DNA of 64,000 bases from Amanita rubescens (taxonomy: Eukaryota > Basidiomycota > Agaricomycetes > Agaricales > Amanitaceae): positions 248,001 through 312,000 of the forward strand of contig WION01000001.1 of the NCBI GenBank assembly GCA_015039365.1, written 5' to 3'. The notes below the pieces were generated by a model that saw nothing but the letters and a program-made list of their open reading frames with translations, did no database searches and was not told where the DNA came from. The translations under genes and the position numbers were made by a program. Positions 23,040 to 34,491 of the stretch are shown here, one piece after another. How positions within the stretch are numbered: position 1 is the stretch's first letter; each line of letters begins with the position of its first letter.

Positions 23040-24484
23040 TCATGTTGATGTCGCCATCTGTTCGGGCTTGTCCTCAGTTTCCGTCTCAGTGCGGGACGTG
23101 TCGGTGGAAGCGGAAGGGGGTGTCACGTCTGTATTCTGATGCGAGAGAAGCCTGCTGAGGTCGGGTATCATTGAGGAGACCGTGGGGAGCGGCGTGAGTA
23201 TGGCGTTGGGTGATATTGCGCATTGGAGAGGGAAGGGTCGGTTCGTCCCACGCTGGCCAAGCAACAATAGCTCCGCTGTGATCTCGGACAACATTGACAA
23301 TGACTGCGGAGCCAACAGTGGTGATGGAAGTATCGGTCCGGGATTAGATATCATCCGTTGTAAGAGAAGGAGTGAACGACTTACTAGCTAGAGCGGGGAG
23401 AATGTCGTCGTCGTCTTTGACGCGAATATCTTCTAGACTGAGAGTGAGAGAACCAGCGATTTGCAACGGACGAAAGCTGACGTCGACTTCGACGGCGTTT
23501 TCATTGTGACTGTACACGGCAGGAAGAGAAGGGACAGGCGGCGCATAAGCAGAATGTAATACATGAGAGACGCAGGAAGTGCTGGCTGTATGACGAGAAT
23601 CTGTGGAAAGGCGAGGTCGGTGGCAAGGGAGCACGGGAGACACAGGTAGCAGTGGCTGCGAATGAGATATGCGTTCATCGGAAGCAATAGCCTCAGCCAG
23701 AGTGGTGTTTCCTGGACCTGTACCTTGACAGCGGATCTGAACCGCGTCAAGTGAGGGGGAAGTTGCAATCATGCGGGGGACGAATAGCGCCGAATGAAAA
23801 AAAATCGGATTTGCGAGCGCCGCTATGGAGTGTCGGATGGCAGCCTGGGCACCTGCGCGGATATGGTTCAACTTCCAGTCTGTTGATATGGTCCACATGT
23901 GTTTGTTGACCGTCTCGGCTCAGCGCTTCCGTTTTCTTCGCCTTGGCGTCGCTCGACCTTGTCCCAGATCACGATGGCGCTGATGACGACGAGAGGAAGA
24001 AGGGCGGCAGCGGCGGGTTTTCCGTGGGAAGAGCAAGATTGGGAACCGAGGAAGATGAGGTCGTGTTGACATGAACGAGGGAGGCCCAGGCTGGTAAAGA
24101 TTGAGTTGGAGTACTTAAGAGGCAAAATGGGGGCAAAAGTTCGACGGACGTGTCACAGGAGTCGATGAAGTGCCAGACATTGCTGAGGGGACTTCAACGA
24201 TTTCTCGCTTAGCCTCATCTTCTGCATATCGCCAGGCCGTGGACCGTAAAAGATGTTGGCTCGATCATAAGATTGGTTAGCTTACGATGAATTAGTGGTG
24301 ACGCGAATAGAAGAATGTGGTTGGGGGGTGTTGGTAGCCTCGTTGTCCTCGTTTGCGGCACACGTGGCTGATGTTTTCCTGTAAAAAAACATTAGTTTGT
24401 CGATAAAAAAGGAGGGGCAGCACACCTGTTTCCTTTGCCTCGTTTGCCTTTCTTTGTCTTATTGATGGCATCAATGGGAACCAT
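23040..24484 (-). CDS. Unrecognised Ser/Pro/Thr-rich protein (tentative gene model)
   Basis: From ATG 24484 the minus strand reads MVPIDAINKTKKGKRGKGNR. A 47-nt intron leads to KTSATCAANEDNEATNTP. Later frames read EDEAKREIVEVPSAM and a long open stretch at 23898-23390, ending VKDDDDILPALA at a strong GTAAGT donor near 23390. An in-frame exon after the acceptor CCGCAG continues SLSMLSEITAELLLLGQ to the stop at 23040. The middle joins were not all resolved and may contain a lesion. Composition is Ser/Pro/Thr-rich and no domain is recognised. It sits in the block between the orphan exon at 22.4 kb and copy 7 at 24.8 kb. Confidence 0.35.
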
Positions 24485-24793
24485 CGTCGTCCTTCCCTTT
24501 CATGCCCTTCGACTTCTTCTTATAGTCACTTGTTTGGGTTGACAGCGTTGAAATGTTACGTTTGCGTGCCTTGCGCGATGGTGGGGAGGTGGTGGACGTG
24601 GACGTCAGTTTGGCTGAGCGCGACGAGACATATGTCACATGTGCGTGATGGGATAAGGCTGTGTTTTTATGTGAATTATATAATCCGGGATGTGCCGGCG
24701 TTTAACGGGAACAAGAATGGAGAGGAGGTTTCAGATTATAAAACCGAGACCTTCGTTTCACTACGGCCTCGGAAAACGTATGTTTATTAACAT

Positions 24794-25192
24794 TGTTCGT
24801 TGATTTTCCCTCATGCTTCATAGAAACATGGTCGCGTTGGAATTTATATAACGAACAAATGGACTTCACCTCGCATGGTTCCGGTTCCGTTTAAAGAACC
24901 CATGCAGTCTACCGATGCACGCGCTTCACCAGACTTTTTTTCATTGGATGCGTGGATCAAAGTCCCGAATACGCCCCCACATTTTTATTGGACTCGTGTT
25001 ACAAAACAGTGTGACAATTATATTGTGCACTACATGATGGCGTCCACGCATTCCCTTTCCAACAGCTCCTTGACAACCCGTATCGAATATATAGGCGATA
25101 TTTTGATGTTGAAACTTCAAGGCGATTTGGTTGTTAACGTTACCGATGCCGATCTTGATCACGCTATGGAAGTTTTGGACGATTTCCTTTAG
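24794..25192 (+). pseudogene. Small tandem-family copy 7, 5' end fused by deletion
   Basis: Exon 2 is complete: VGIYITNKWTSPRMVPVPF, then LDAWIKVP, YWTRVTKQCDNYIVHYMMAS, TRIEYIGDILMLKLQGDLVV and NVTDADLDHAM. It is close to copy 3. Upstream, the exon-1 start (MLHRNMV, with the same ATGCTTCATA string as copy 3) runs straight into exon 2 in the wrong frame and stops. The second half of exon 1 plus the intron are deleted. A shorter product from ATG 24875 is possible. A TATA-like GATTATAAAACC at about 24735 is retained. Confidence 0.6.
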
Positions 25193-26522
25193 TTTTTTTG
25201 TCTATGGCGATATGATGTAATAATCCTTCAGTCTGTTCCTCACAAAGTTTCTATTGCTCCCTCACGATCAAGGTCTTCATCAGCGTTAACGCTGTAGACG
25301 AAATCTTTTAAATACCGACTTCTACTTTGTGAACATATTATAGTTGCGGGATTTGCGGCACTCGTGCCGCGCTACGCGAATTTATGGACTTTCACTACCG
25401 TTTAACGCGACATGGCAACGGTTTATTATTTAGTCATGTTGTGGTCTAGGGTTAGGGGTCCCCTTCTGGCGAACGAAAATTGACATCCGGGTGAGCGCGG
25501 CTACTATATATGAGTGTCGTCGTGCATCACGTCAAAAAAGACCGAATTTATTGGTCTGACTACGGGAGACTAGCGGCTACTGGGTGTCCATGGTGAACGA
25601 CTTTTCTTCAGGTGGACTCGACCTCACAATTGGCTATCGAACACGGCTAACATTGCGTTTACTGGTCTTGTCGCAGTGACTGCCATGGTGTAGAGCATTA
25701 GCGCAAAGAGAGGCTCGCATTCCGTTCACACATCGTGAGGTGCTTATAGGTGTACAGAGAAGAATTATCGAGCTTGATAAGCCTATACGTACGTTCTGTT
25801 ACTTGTGCTACGTGATTCGGGCGATTGACGATTGGCATTGACTCTTCCGAATTCAGAGAGAAGGAACAGATTCGTTTCCAATTCTATTTGAAGCAAATTC
25901 ACGTCTGAGTGGCACCACAGGCTGGCACCTAATGTGATTGTACCCTAATGAAGTAGTCGAGGCGTACTCGTATTCGTTTTTCGCCAGCCTTTTCCGTCGT
26001 AGATGGACATGGCACCAAGCTATATACCCCTCGAAATTCGTCGAGTTACACACTCCCTGCCAGGTTTTACGCTTCGTTCATCGCAGTTTCCTGAATTCGA
26101 GGCCGAATATGAATGTATTCTGTTTGCGCCGACAGTGTCAGTCATTGACTACCTTGCAAGTTGAAAGTTGCCAACGTACAGTATTCATGGGACGCCACAG
26201 ACCGAGTCAGCCGGTGGTGAAAACCTGTCACCGCCTTCAAGGTGGGCGATCAGGCGGATAAAAGAGGGTGCTGCCTTTTGACTTTGAGGATATGGTGTAG
26301 GACAAAGGATCGAGCCTCGAGGGAGACTCGATGGAGGACGATGACGATTAAGGATTCCAAATCCCACGGAGCCTGGAGGGCGGTGATGGAGCGGAGTCAA
26401 GCCCGACTGGGTCTTTGTCGTCGATCACTAGGTGGTTGCGTGCTTTGTACACCACCAGACTGCCTTGATGAGATAGGTTGTGTGCCATTCCATCGAACTG
26501 AAGACCATAGGCCATGATTTTT
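25193..26522. other. Intergenic spacer between the small-gene family and the GTPase-kinase array
   Basis: No gene is recognised. A perfect 7-bp stem GCGGCAC-TC-GTGCCGC occurs at 25355-25370. Frames at 25938-26261 and 26242-26517 lack support. Confidence 0.4.
25355..25370 (+). other. Perfect GC-rich stem-loop
   Basis: GCGGCAC, 2-nt loop, GTGCCGC, followed by GCTACGCGAATTTATGG. This resembles a Helitron 3'-terminal hairpin in orientation and shape, but no CTRR follows within 12 bases. Confidence 0.35.
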
Positions 26523-29500
26523 ATGAAGAGTTTGCTCGGGCGCTCAAACTCCTTCCCGCAACCAATCACGGATTCTCCTCAGACATCCATACCATCTACA
26601 GCTCCCATCGAGCCAATCCTTGTACCTACAACAGACGAGATTGAGGAGGAATGTCCGAGGTAATGTACTTGCAGTTACTGATTGATGGAACCAACTAAAC
26701 ATGGTACAGATTCCGGATCCTTATCGTTGGTCGCGTAAGGCTTGTTTACCGTTCCACTTGCATGTTCAGTTCATGGATCCTCTGATAGTCCGGTGTGGGG
26801 AAATCGTCGCTTATCAACGCTATATTCAAGGGTTCTCTAGCGGTATGCCTTCTGTCACTGTTACCAATCAACAACTTCGAACGAAATTTAGGAAATCCGA
26901 CATTTCGAAGCAGGCACGGCCGATATCAACACAGGAATCACGTCGCCTCATAACAATCACCTCATCGTCCATGACTCTGAAGGTTACGAGCCAGGCGACG
27001 ACGAAGAACAGTTCCATATTATGGAGAAATTTATCACAGAGCGGAGTCGGAAAGAGACTATTGGCGAGAGGCTTCATGCAATTTGGTGTGTTCAAAGATG
27101 ATGTGAATTGGTCATTCCAATTCATGTTACTCGACAGGTTATGCATTACTGCACCTTACGTTGGTGGCCCAATATTCCAAGCATGGGACGAGAAGATTTT
27201 CAGGTTAAACCAGCGCAAAGGTAATTACTTGCGATCCTGATCCCGATTTTGCTGATTGTGATAGCAGTGCCGATAATCGTCGTTTATACCAAGTTTGACC
27301 TTTTCATGGCGAACAACCGGCGCAGGGGCAAAGGCAACCCGGAGAATGGTGACGGTAGTCTGGAGTCCGCAGAGAAGTATTTCAATGAGAAGTATGGCCG
27401 GTTATTTACGAAGAACATCGAGGGTCAGATACCATACACTATTGTCTCAAGTGCGTTCGTGTCTCCGGTTGATTAGTATTTATTCACACCTCCATCCAGA
27501 ATTTCAGCCCGAAACCTTGCTACGACTGGTCGAAACAACAAGGCAAAATATACGCGCCGAGTCTGCGAGCTTATTGCGCTGGCTCTCACCCGGTAGATGT
27601 CATTCCGCTAATGCAACTCTTTCAATAATCAGTTGGCAGAATCAGTTGAAGACTTTCTGGATGCAACACAGATTACTTTTGCAAGGGCGCAGCGTGTTGA
27701 TACCTCGGGTAAGATTGACGCATCAATAAAGTAAGTATCTGTCTAGAATAGACCTGGTGTCTTATTATTATCATAGAGTAGGGAAAAAGAGTAAATCAAA
27801 CCCTTAGTTTTTTTCAATGTCCTCACTACGATTCATAGAATATTGGAGAGCAATAGCATCTGGGATACACTTCCTCAATTTTAGCATGAAAGGGTGCTTA
27901 GATGTGATACACAAAGACCTCGTTGCTATTTGGAACATCCGGGATATGGAAGCGGTGCGTGCAAGAGAATACCTCAAATTCATTTTGGATTCATCGCATC
28001 TTGATAGTTCTTTCTCAGTGATGCATTTTATCGCCAGATGTTGATCTTTGTGGGTGAACTTGGTAATCAGGATCAAGGGAGTGACAGCCCACTGTGAGTG
28101 GATATGACACATCAACAACTAATTAAGATAATAATCAACGTAATTGACGAAAAGGATTATGATGGCGCCGGCGGGCCTAGCGAATTTGTGGGCCAGCGGT
28201 GTTTACAAAAGATGGTAAGCACGTGTGACTCTTTATTGCAACATATGTTCAATTCCTGACAGGCCCGAGCACGTCCGTTGTCTGATGGGTTATGTGGTGT
28301 ATCTCACGCTCATCCTACAAGCCGTTTTCCTAGTTTCCCTTCAAGATCATTCCGAGGGCAAAGTTTCACTAGACCGCGTAAAGGAAGTCATTTACGAGTT
28401 TTATTTCTCGGAAAAGAAAAAACGTATTCATAATGCAATCCGGGATTTTCAGCCCTCGTTCACAAAGGGCGGCGATGTGGTTGATAAGATCGAGTCTCTG
28501 TTAAAGGAAAATGAGGTATGCAAATTATATATTTACCTGAACTCATTACTGATCGCGCGCTTTCGACGATCCGCTATAGATGACGAAGATTGACACACAA
28601 TTTGACCTAAATAATAGACTAGTCCTTCCATCACTGCTCAGAATACTTAGGTTCGAAGTGGGTACTTTTGAACTATCACTGCACCGTCGCTAATGACCCC
28701 CAGCTAAGCTCTAATGGCCTGATAGTAAACCAGATTATCCTCGAGCTTACGCGCAGGCTATTTGAGTCACTATCCGATCCTCCAGACTATGTCAGGGTCG
28801 CCTCCGAAACAAGGGACCAATTCGATGCCGAGATGTTAATTGATTTCAACCTCCTTGTACATATTACCTTTTTGCTCCCCCGTTTGACGTACTTATTCCC
28901 CTTAGTTGCTCCGCACTGACAGCCTGTCAAAATGTGGCATTCAAGATGGCCACCGCAAAGCGAGGACACTGACGTTCAAACTGGTAAATGAGAGAAACAT
29001 TACACCAAGCTCTCTCTTTATTACAGACGTCAAGATCGATAACGGAGATGCCATCAATATAGGAGGTTTTGGACGTGTATTCAAAGGCGAATACAAAGGA
29101 AAGGCGGTTGCGCTGAAATTGATGGACAAGGGCCTCAAAGACGTGAGCGTTATGCTTTTCTTTTTTCACAATCCTGATTCATTTAAGTTCAATCAAAACC
29201 AAGATTTTGTTCTGGAAGTCCTAGCGCGGCAATCTCTGGCACATCGTTTCGTTCTCCCTTTATTTGGAATATTTTTAGACAGAAACCAGCCATTTTTCGT
29301 GTCGCCATACATAGAGACATCATTAACTCTGTGGAGAAGGACACAAACACGAGACATTCCTGAGATAAACAAGCTTGTAAGGCCCAGCACTCCTTAGAAC
29401 AATTAAAATGGGATCGCTGACATTGACTAGGTGCAGCAGGTGGCCGAGGGTGTTCGGTATATTCACTCAGAAGGAATTGTGCATGGCGATTTGCGCGGAG

Positions 29501-31492
29501 TGCGTATTATACCATATCTTGGCCATTGTTTAAATCTTCACCCGCTAGGAAAATATCTTCCTCGATGCTAAGAACAACTGCCAAATTGTTGCCGACGTCG
29601 GCTTAGCCCAACATTCGAATGCCATTGTTACGCTATCCGCTGCGGCCTTTTTTTCCAATTACGCTGCCCCCGAACTGTTCGTCATGCAGTTCGAGAACAA
29701 TGAACGCCATGAAGATCATGAAGTTCCGCATGGAAGTAAGACGGTGCAAACGGACGTATATTCTTTTGGTTGCCTTTATTATGCAGTAAGTCCAATGTGT
29801 TCGTCTATATATAAAACATATTTAGCAATGACCTGGGCAGATATTCTTTGATACCATTCCTTTTGTGGATAGAAATAAACATCAAATCATGCGGCTTGTC
29901 ACGGCAGGAGAACGCCCAGAGCGATTGACAAGCCCGAGGATGGGAGACGGTTTATGGAACCTCATCCACCGATGCTGGAGCGCCAATCCTCTTGATCGTC
30001 CCTCAATGACGAACATAACCAACGAATTGCCAAAATTTACACCCCTTCTATCATTACTTGCGATCCTCAAAAAGGTATACCTTCCTAGGTGTTAATGTAT
30101 TGCTACTGATAGCTACTAGTCGGCGCCATTCGACGGCGCGACGGTTAACAAGGGTACTCTTCGTCTCATGTGCGAATTATTCGAGCCATGTGAAACTGAT
30201 GTTACTGTGTCCGGACTGAAGAAATCTGAAGACGTTGAGTTGATACTTGATTCTCTTCTCCATGTGTGTACAAGTTTGCATAGCTCGTTCCTTTATCCTT
30301 AATATTTTCTTTTCTCTAGCTACTTCGCAACGGTAGCCTGATGAACCTGGGCATCCGGGATGCTAACCGGAAAGCTAGGAGGCTGATGTTCGAAGTGATA
30401 TCCAAAACACATGCCGTACCAAAATCTCTATTTATCAATAACGTCACGACTTTCACACATCTTGGCCCGATCGGTGTGGGTGGCTTCGGTCGTGTTTTCA
30501 GAGGCGAACACGCAGGACAGCAGGTAGCAGTGAAAGTGGTGGACAAGAGCCATAACGATGTTCGTGGATTGCCAATTGCTTTCTCTCAGAAATACTAATC
30601 GATCTGGTAAGAATTCGCTCATCAAAGCCATCTGCCGGGAAGCCTTAACATGGCGATCGCTCTCTCATCGCTTTATTCTTCCCTTTCTGGGAATATACGA
30701 GGAAAAATTCCAACTATCCCTAGTGTCACCATTCATGATAAATGGAACATTAGCTAAGTGGCGAGAACAGTGTACACCAGAAATAGCTGAGATCCATAGG
30801 CTGGTAAGACGACACGAATTGTCAAAGCAATAAAACAAATTCACTAACATCTCTCAGATGCTAGAGGTAGCGGAAGGTTTTCAGCATCTTCACTCGGAAG
30901 GTGTCGTTCATGGTGATTTACACGGGGTGCGTACTTTAATATTGAACCTTCCCGTTGAGTTCATTCATTGCCAACAAGGGAAATGTCCTTCTCGATTCCG
31001 AATTGCACTGCAAAATCGCTGATTTTGGATTAACACGACATGCTGAAGCCGCTTTTTCACGATCTACCAGAACGTTTTTGGCCAATTTTGCAGCGCCTGA
31101 ATTATTTGGTTTGTGCACTAAGTGCAGTGATCCCGAGTGTGATGGTTGCCCTGAGAACCATGGTGAGCATCGTAGAGGAAAAACAAAGGAGACGGATGTG
31201 TATGCGTTCGGTTGCCTTTATTATGCTGTGGGTTTGAGGTACTCCCAATAACTCGTTGGAGTTTACTGAGTAGCTACCTGCGCAGATATTCTTTAATACT
31301 GCACCTTTTCTCGGGAGGAGTGACTTGCAGATTATGGGCCTTGTCACGAAAGGAGTGCATCCAGAGCGATTAAACAGTCCAAGAATCGACGACAATACGT
31401 GGAATCTTATCACGAGTTGTTGGATATGTAATCCTTCCGAACGCCTAACAATGGATGTAATCGTAAAGAAAGTGAAGTTGTTGGCTTCATAG
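26523..31492 (+). CDS. GTPase - helical region - TKL kinase - TKL kinase fusion (array gene A)
   Basis: ATG 26523 begins MKSLLGRSNSFPQPITDSPQ. Exons 26523-26659, 26710-26734 and 26789 onward give FRILIVGRSGVGKSSLINAI, with an intron inside the G1 loop. G3 is HDSEGYEPGD (26973) and G4 is VVYTKFD (27288-27299). A helical region follows: FARAQRVDTSGKIDASIK, then MGYVVYLTLILQAVFL. The exon ending LLRILRFE joins in phase to LSSNGLIVNQI, so no new start is needed. Kinase 1 (28.7-30.08 kb) has INIGGFGRVFKGEYKGKA, VALKLMDKG, HSEGIVHGDLRG, DVG in place of DFG, and NYAAPELF. It ends LLSLLAILKK and splices to kinase 2 (30.12-31.49 kb): GVGGFGRVFRGEHAGQQVAV, HGDLHG, DFGLTRH, AAPELF. Kinase 2 keeps all catalytic residues. 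An automated annotation might split this into two or three genes. Confidence 0.72.
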
Positions 31493-32152
31493 AACTGGAC
31501 GACTTGGCATCTCTTATGGGCTTTCAGGGAGTGTAGCGGATGTGTAGTATACATATATATATTCATTTGCCCTAAGTCGTTCAACTCCTCCCCACTATCG
31601 ATATTTATCGTTTATCTCAAGCGCTAAACGTTATTCTCATCTCACAGCCCTGGTTTCCCTTCTGTGGTTCCCTGACAGAACTTGGCTCCGTAACGTGTCG
31701 TTAATCGAGTGACAAGTGTCAGGTATAATCGTTGCCTGCCCGCTATATTCGGGGCCTCATTGACAGTACGTTTCCTTGGTGATAGCCGGTGAGCATGAGC
31801 GTGCACGATCCTGACATTTTCAATGCAGCGTTTGTTAGAAATTACGGATCGTTTGAATGGGCACGGCAAGCGCTGTTGAGACAATCTGATTAACGAGCAG
31901 CATCTGTTGGATTTCGCGCAAAATGTTTCGTAATGGCATGTTGATGGACGAGGGGCAGGTCACAAACCGTGACCGTGACACTGACCAATGAACTTCCCAA
32001 CCATGCGGCGGTTCGTACCTGTGCAACTCTTGGCCAGCGCCTATCACAATCAGAATCGCGCAGCGTGAAAATGCAGAGCATTCTCAATATTTATAAACCT
32101 GCTGGCACGCGTTCCTCACGCTCTCACTCTGTCCTAGGATTCCACTCCTACA
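31493..32152. other. Spacer; left part duplicated downstream of array gene F
   Basis: 31,493-31,650 matches 56,180-56,370 (shared TTTATCGTTTATCTCAAGCG and CTCATCTCACAGC). The rest is the promoter region of the next gene, with TATA-like ATTTATAAACC near 32088. Confidence 0.5.
32032..32046 (+). promoter_or_regulatory. Conserved promoter block shared with gene E
   Basis: GGCCAGCGCCTATCA, about 120 bp before the start, matches GGCCGGCGCCTATCGATCA at 45709 upstream of array gene E at a similar distance. The helical-bundle genes may share regulation. Confidence 0.35.
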
Positions 32153-34206
32153 ATGCGTCATTCCACTTTCCCTGCCGTTCTCTGTCCAGTGGTTCAGATC
32201 GCAACAGCCGCCTCGCTGGTTCCAGGCTTGAGTCCTGCCGTAGGAGATCTCCTCGGCATCATCTTCAAGCTATGCGAAAGTGTCCCACAAAACAGGCACG
32301 TTCTACCCTTCTTTGCGCAGTATTACCTTTCTAACTCGTCTACAGGAACGCTGCTAAGCGACTGGCTGAGAGATGCGTGCAACTGTGCCAACCGTTGAAG
32401 CAGTATGAACAGATGGATATCCCCCAGCGGATGGTTCGATACCGGGATAATGTGTCCCAGTCAGTTGTCAAATCTTCGGATGATGGACTCTGCTGATAAT
32501 GTCTAGATGTCTTACACAGGTCAGGGACACAATGGAAAAATGGTCCCGGAAGAGCTGGTCCAATATGTTGGTGCATCAAGGCGAATTCGAGGCAGAATTC
32601 AACTATTGCGACGAATGCATATCCAATTGCTTGACGATGTTCTCTGTAAGCGTCGGTGGTTTAAAATGAGCGTATTTTGAACAATGTTTAGGTTGGTGCC
32701 CAAATGGAAGGGTTGGTATACCAGAACGAAGGCGAAAAATGGAAGAGAAATTTCCAGGACGAAGACGAAAAGTGGAAGAGAAATCTCAAAGAGAGTTGGG
32801 ACGCTGACCACGTGGACGTCATGAAACAGTTTTCGGCTGTAGACTTCAAGCAACGCGTCGTGGATAGTAAGGTTACAGAATGCCACGATGATATACGGGC
32901 CCTCCAAATGATGATGCAAAGAGTATGTTGGTTCCATAAGCGGGGGCATAGACTACATGACAATCGGGATTAGGGCTTAGCTGGACACAGAATCGTATCA
33001 GAAGAGGAGCAAAAGCGTATGGCGACGAATTTATACGATTTGCTCCAGTTATCGAATCAGCTTCCACCCGATTGTCAGCTGGATGGAATGGTCGAGTTGT
33101 CGCGTGACGTGCCCATCTCAAACGGCCACGCCGATATGTGCAAGGGGAGATATCTCTACAGCAAAGATGTCCGAATCAAGGTCATTCGCTCTGCCAATCC
33201 GAAGGATCCCGATACCATAAAAGTACGTCCCCTCGGTACCGGATACCTTTTCCGTAACTCATGTGCTTTTAGAGGATCAAGCGCGAAGTCGAGATATGGG
33301 CAAATTTACAAGAAATAGATCAAGGGATGCATGTTATGCCGTTTTATGGATTCTATACCCCAGATGGCCTTCGTCTGTAAGTGACTTTAACAATATTCAG
33401 GCACTGTCATTGATGTTATCATGCTAGTGCCCTAGTTAGCCCGTGGATGGAAAATGGTGATGCGCTGGCGTATGTCAAGAAGAACAAGTGTGTTGACTAC
33501 AAACAGCTGGTGCGTCCCTTTGTCTCATCTTCGCGTACAAATCTTGACGACGCTATTACAGATCGTTGGAATTGCTCAGGGGATAAAGGTCCTTCACTCT
33601 ATGGACCCGCCTATTATTCACGGAAACTTGAGAGCTGTTCGTGTCCTCTTTTCCTAACGATCTTTCCGAGTACTAAACCGTTCATAAGGAAAATGTACTT
33701 ATTGGAGAGGAAGGTCAACCGCTGATCACAGACTTTGCGCTTGCTAAGGCACGTTACGTCGATTCTACAGTCATATGTATCGCTAAATCTTCCTATGATA
33801 GCTCGAAGGGAACTTGATCACCCAAACCAGCGGCGTATCAGATAGCTGTCGATGGAGCGCACCAGAGATGTTTGAAGATCAAGCTACTGTGTCATCCAAG
33901 GGCGACATTTACAGCTTTGGGATGACGATTTTGCAGGTTGGTCCCGACTTGGTTTTATGGGTAAAGCTTGGGTGCTGATTGTTGTTTATGTAGTTGTTTA
34001 CGCAAGATAAACCGTATGCCAGTCGGAAAACTTTTCAGGTGTTTAGTAAAAAGGTAGCAGGTGCGCTTCCTGATCGTCCGCGAGATCCGGGTGTCATCAG
34101 GCGCGGGTTGGATGAAACGATGTGGAACTTTCTTTGTGCATGCTGGTCCAGGGAGCCGGAGGATCGACCTTCGATTGAACAGATTATAATGCAATTTTAT
34201 ATCTAG
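32153..34206 (+). CDS. MLKL-like four-helix domain plus pseudokinase (array gene B)
   Basis: Begins MRHSTFPAVLCPVVQIATAA. The N-terminal helical domain (LVPGLSPAVGDLLGIIFKLC, then AAKRLAERC, MEKWSRKSW and EFEAEFNYCDECI) has the pattern of the MLKL N-terminal four-helix bundle as found in Agaricomycete kinases. A charged brace-like segment follows (EKWKRN repeated twice, then LKESWDADH). The kinase-like part lacks a glycine loop. It keeps a Lys in VRIKVIRS and a Glu in KREVEIW, but has HGN (33619-33627) for HRD and DFA (33731-33739) for DFG, so it should be catalytically dead. SAPEMF and DIYSFGMTILQ are present. It ends at the stop at 34204. The first intron appears to use a GC donor. By analogy it would be an effector triggered by a partner kinase; that role is inference. 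Confidence 0.75.
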
Positions 34207-34491
34207 TAGGGTGCTTACTGAGGAATCAGTTGAACTGGTACCTTTGATATTCACATGTAAAGTTCAGTCAGAATTTGGAGTGGCGACCATGTGTGGATTT
34301 GAAGCCAGGACTTGGCAACATCATGCATCATGCATCATGTATGCGCATCTTTGACCTTGTGATCGCCACGCCCTAAATTTGAACTTGAGGGGCCGTCACG
34401 GGCGCAAGGCTGAACACGGTTACACCTTTGTTACTTGCGTGCCAGTGCGTTCAGGCTTACTTAAAGCTCGTCAAGCAAGCACCACGCCATC

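Noticed and set aside
28906..31251. Each kinase exon as a separate small gene
   Set aside because: Exons end at GT and start after AG in matching phases and together form complete kinase domains.
33447..33725. Pseudokinase exon frames running through introns as independent proteins
   Set aside because: The long frames are exon plus retained intron. The conserved motif order is only obtained by splicing, as in genes E and the decayed copy.
34318..34341. CATCATG short repeats as a regulatory array or CRISPR
   Set aside because: Only about three 7-bp units, a simple microsatellite; no spacers.
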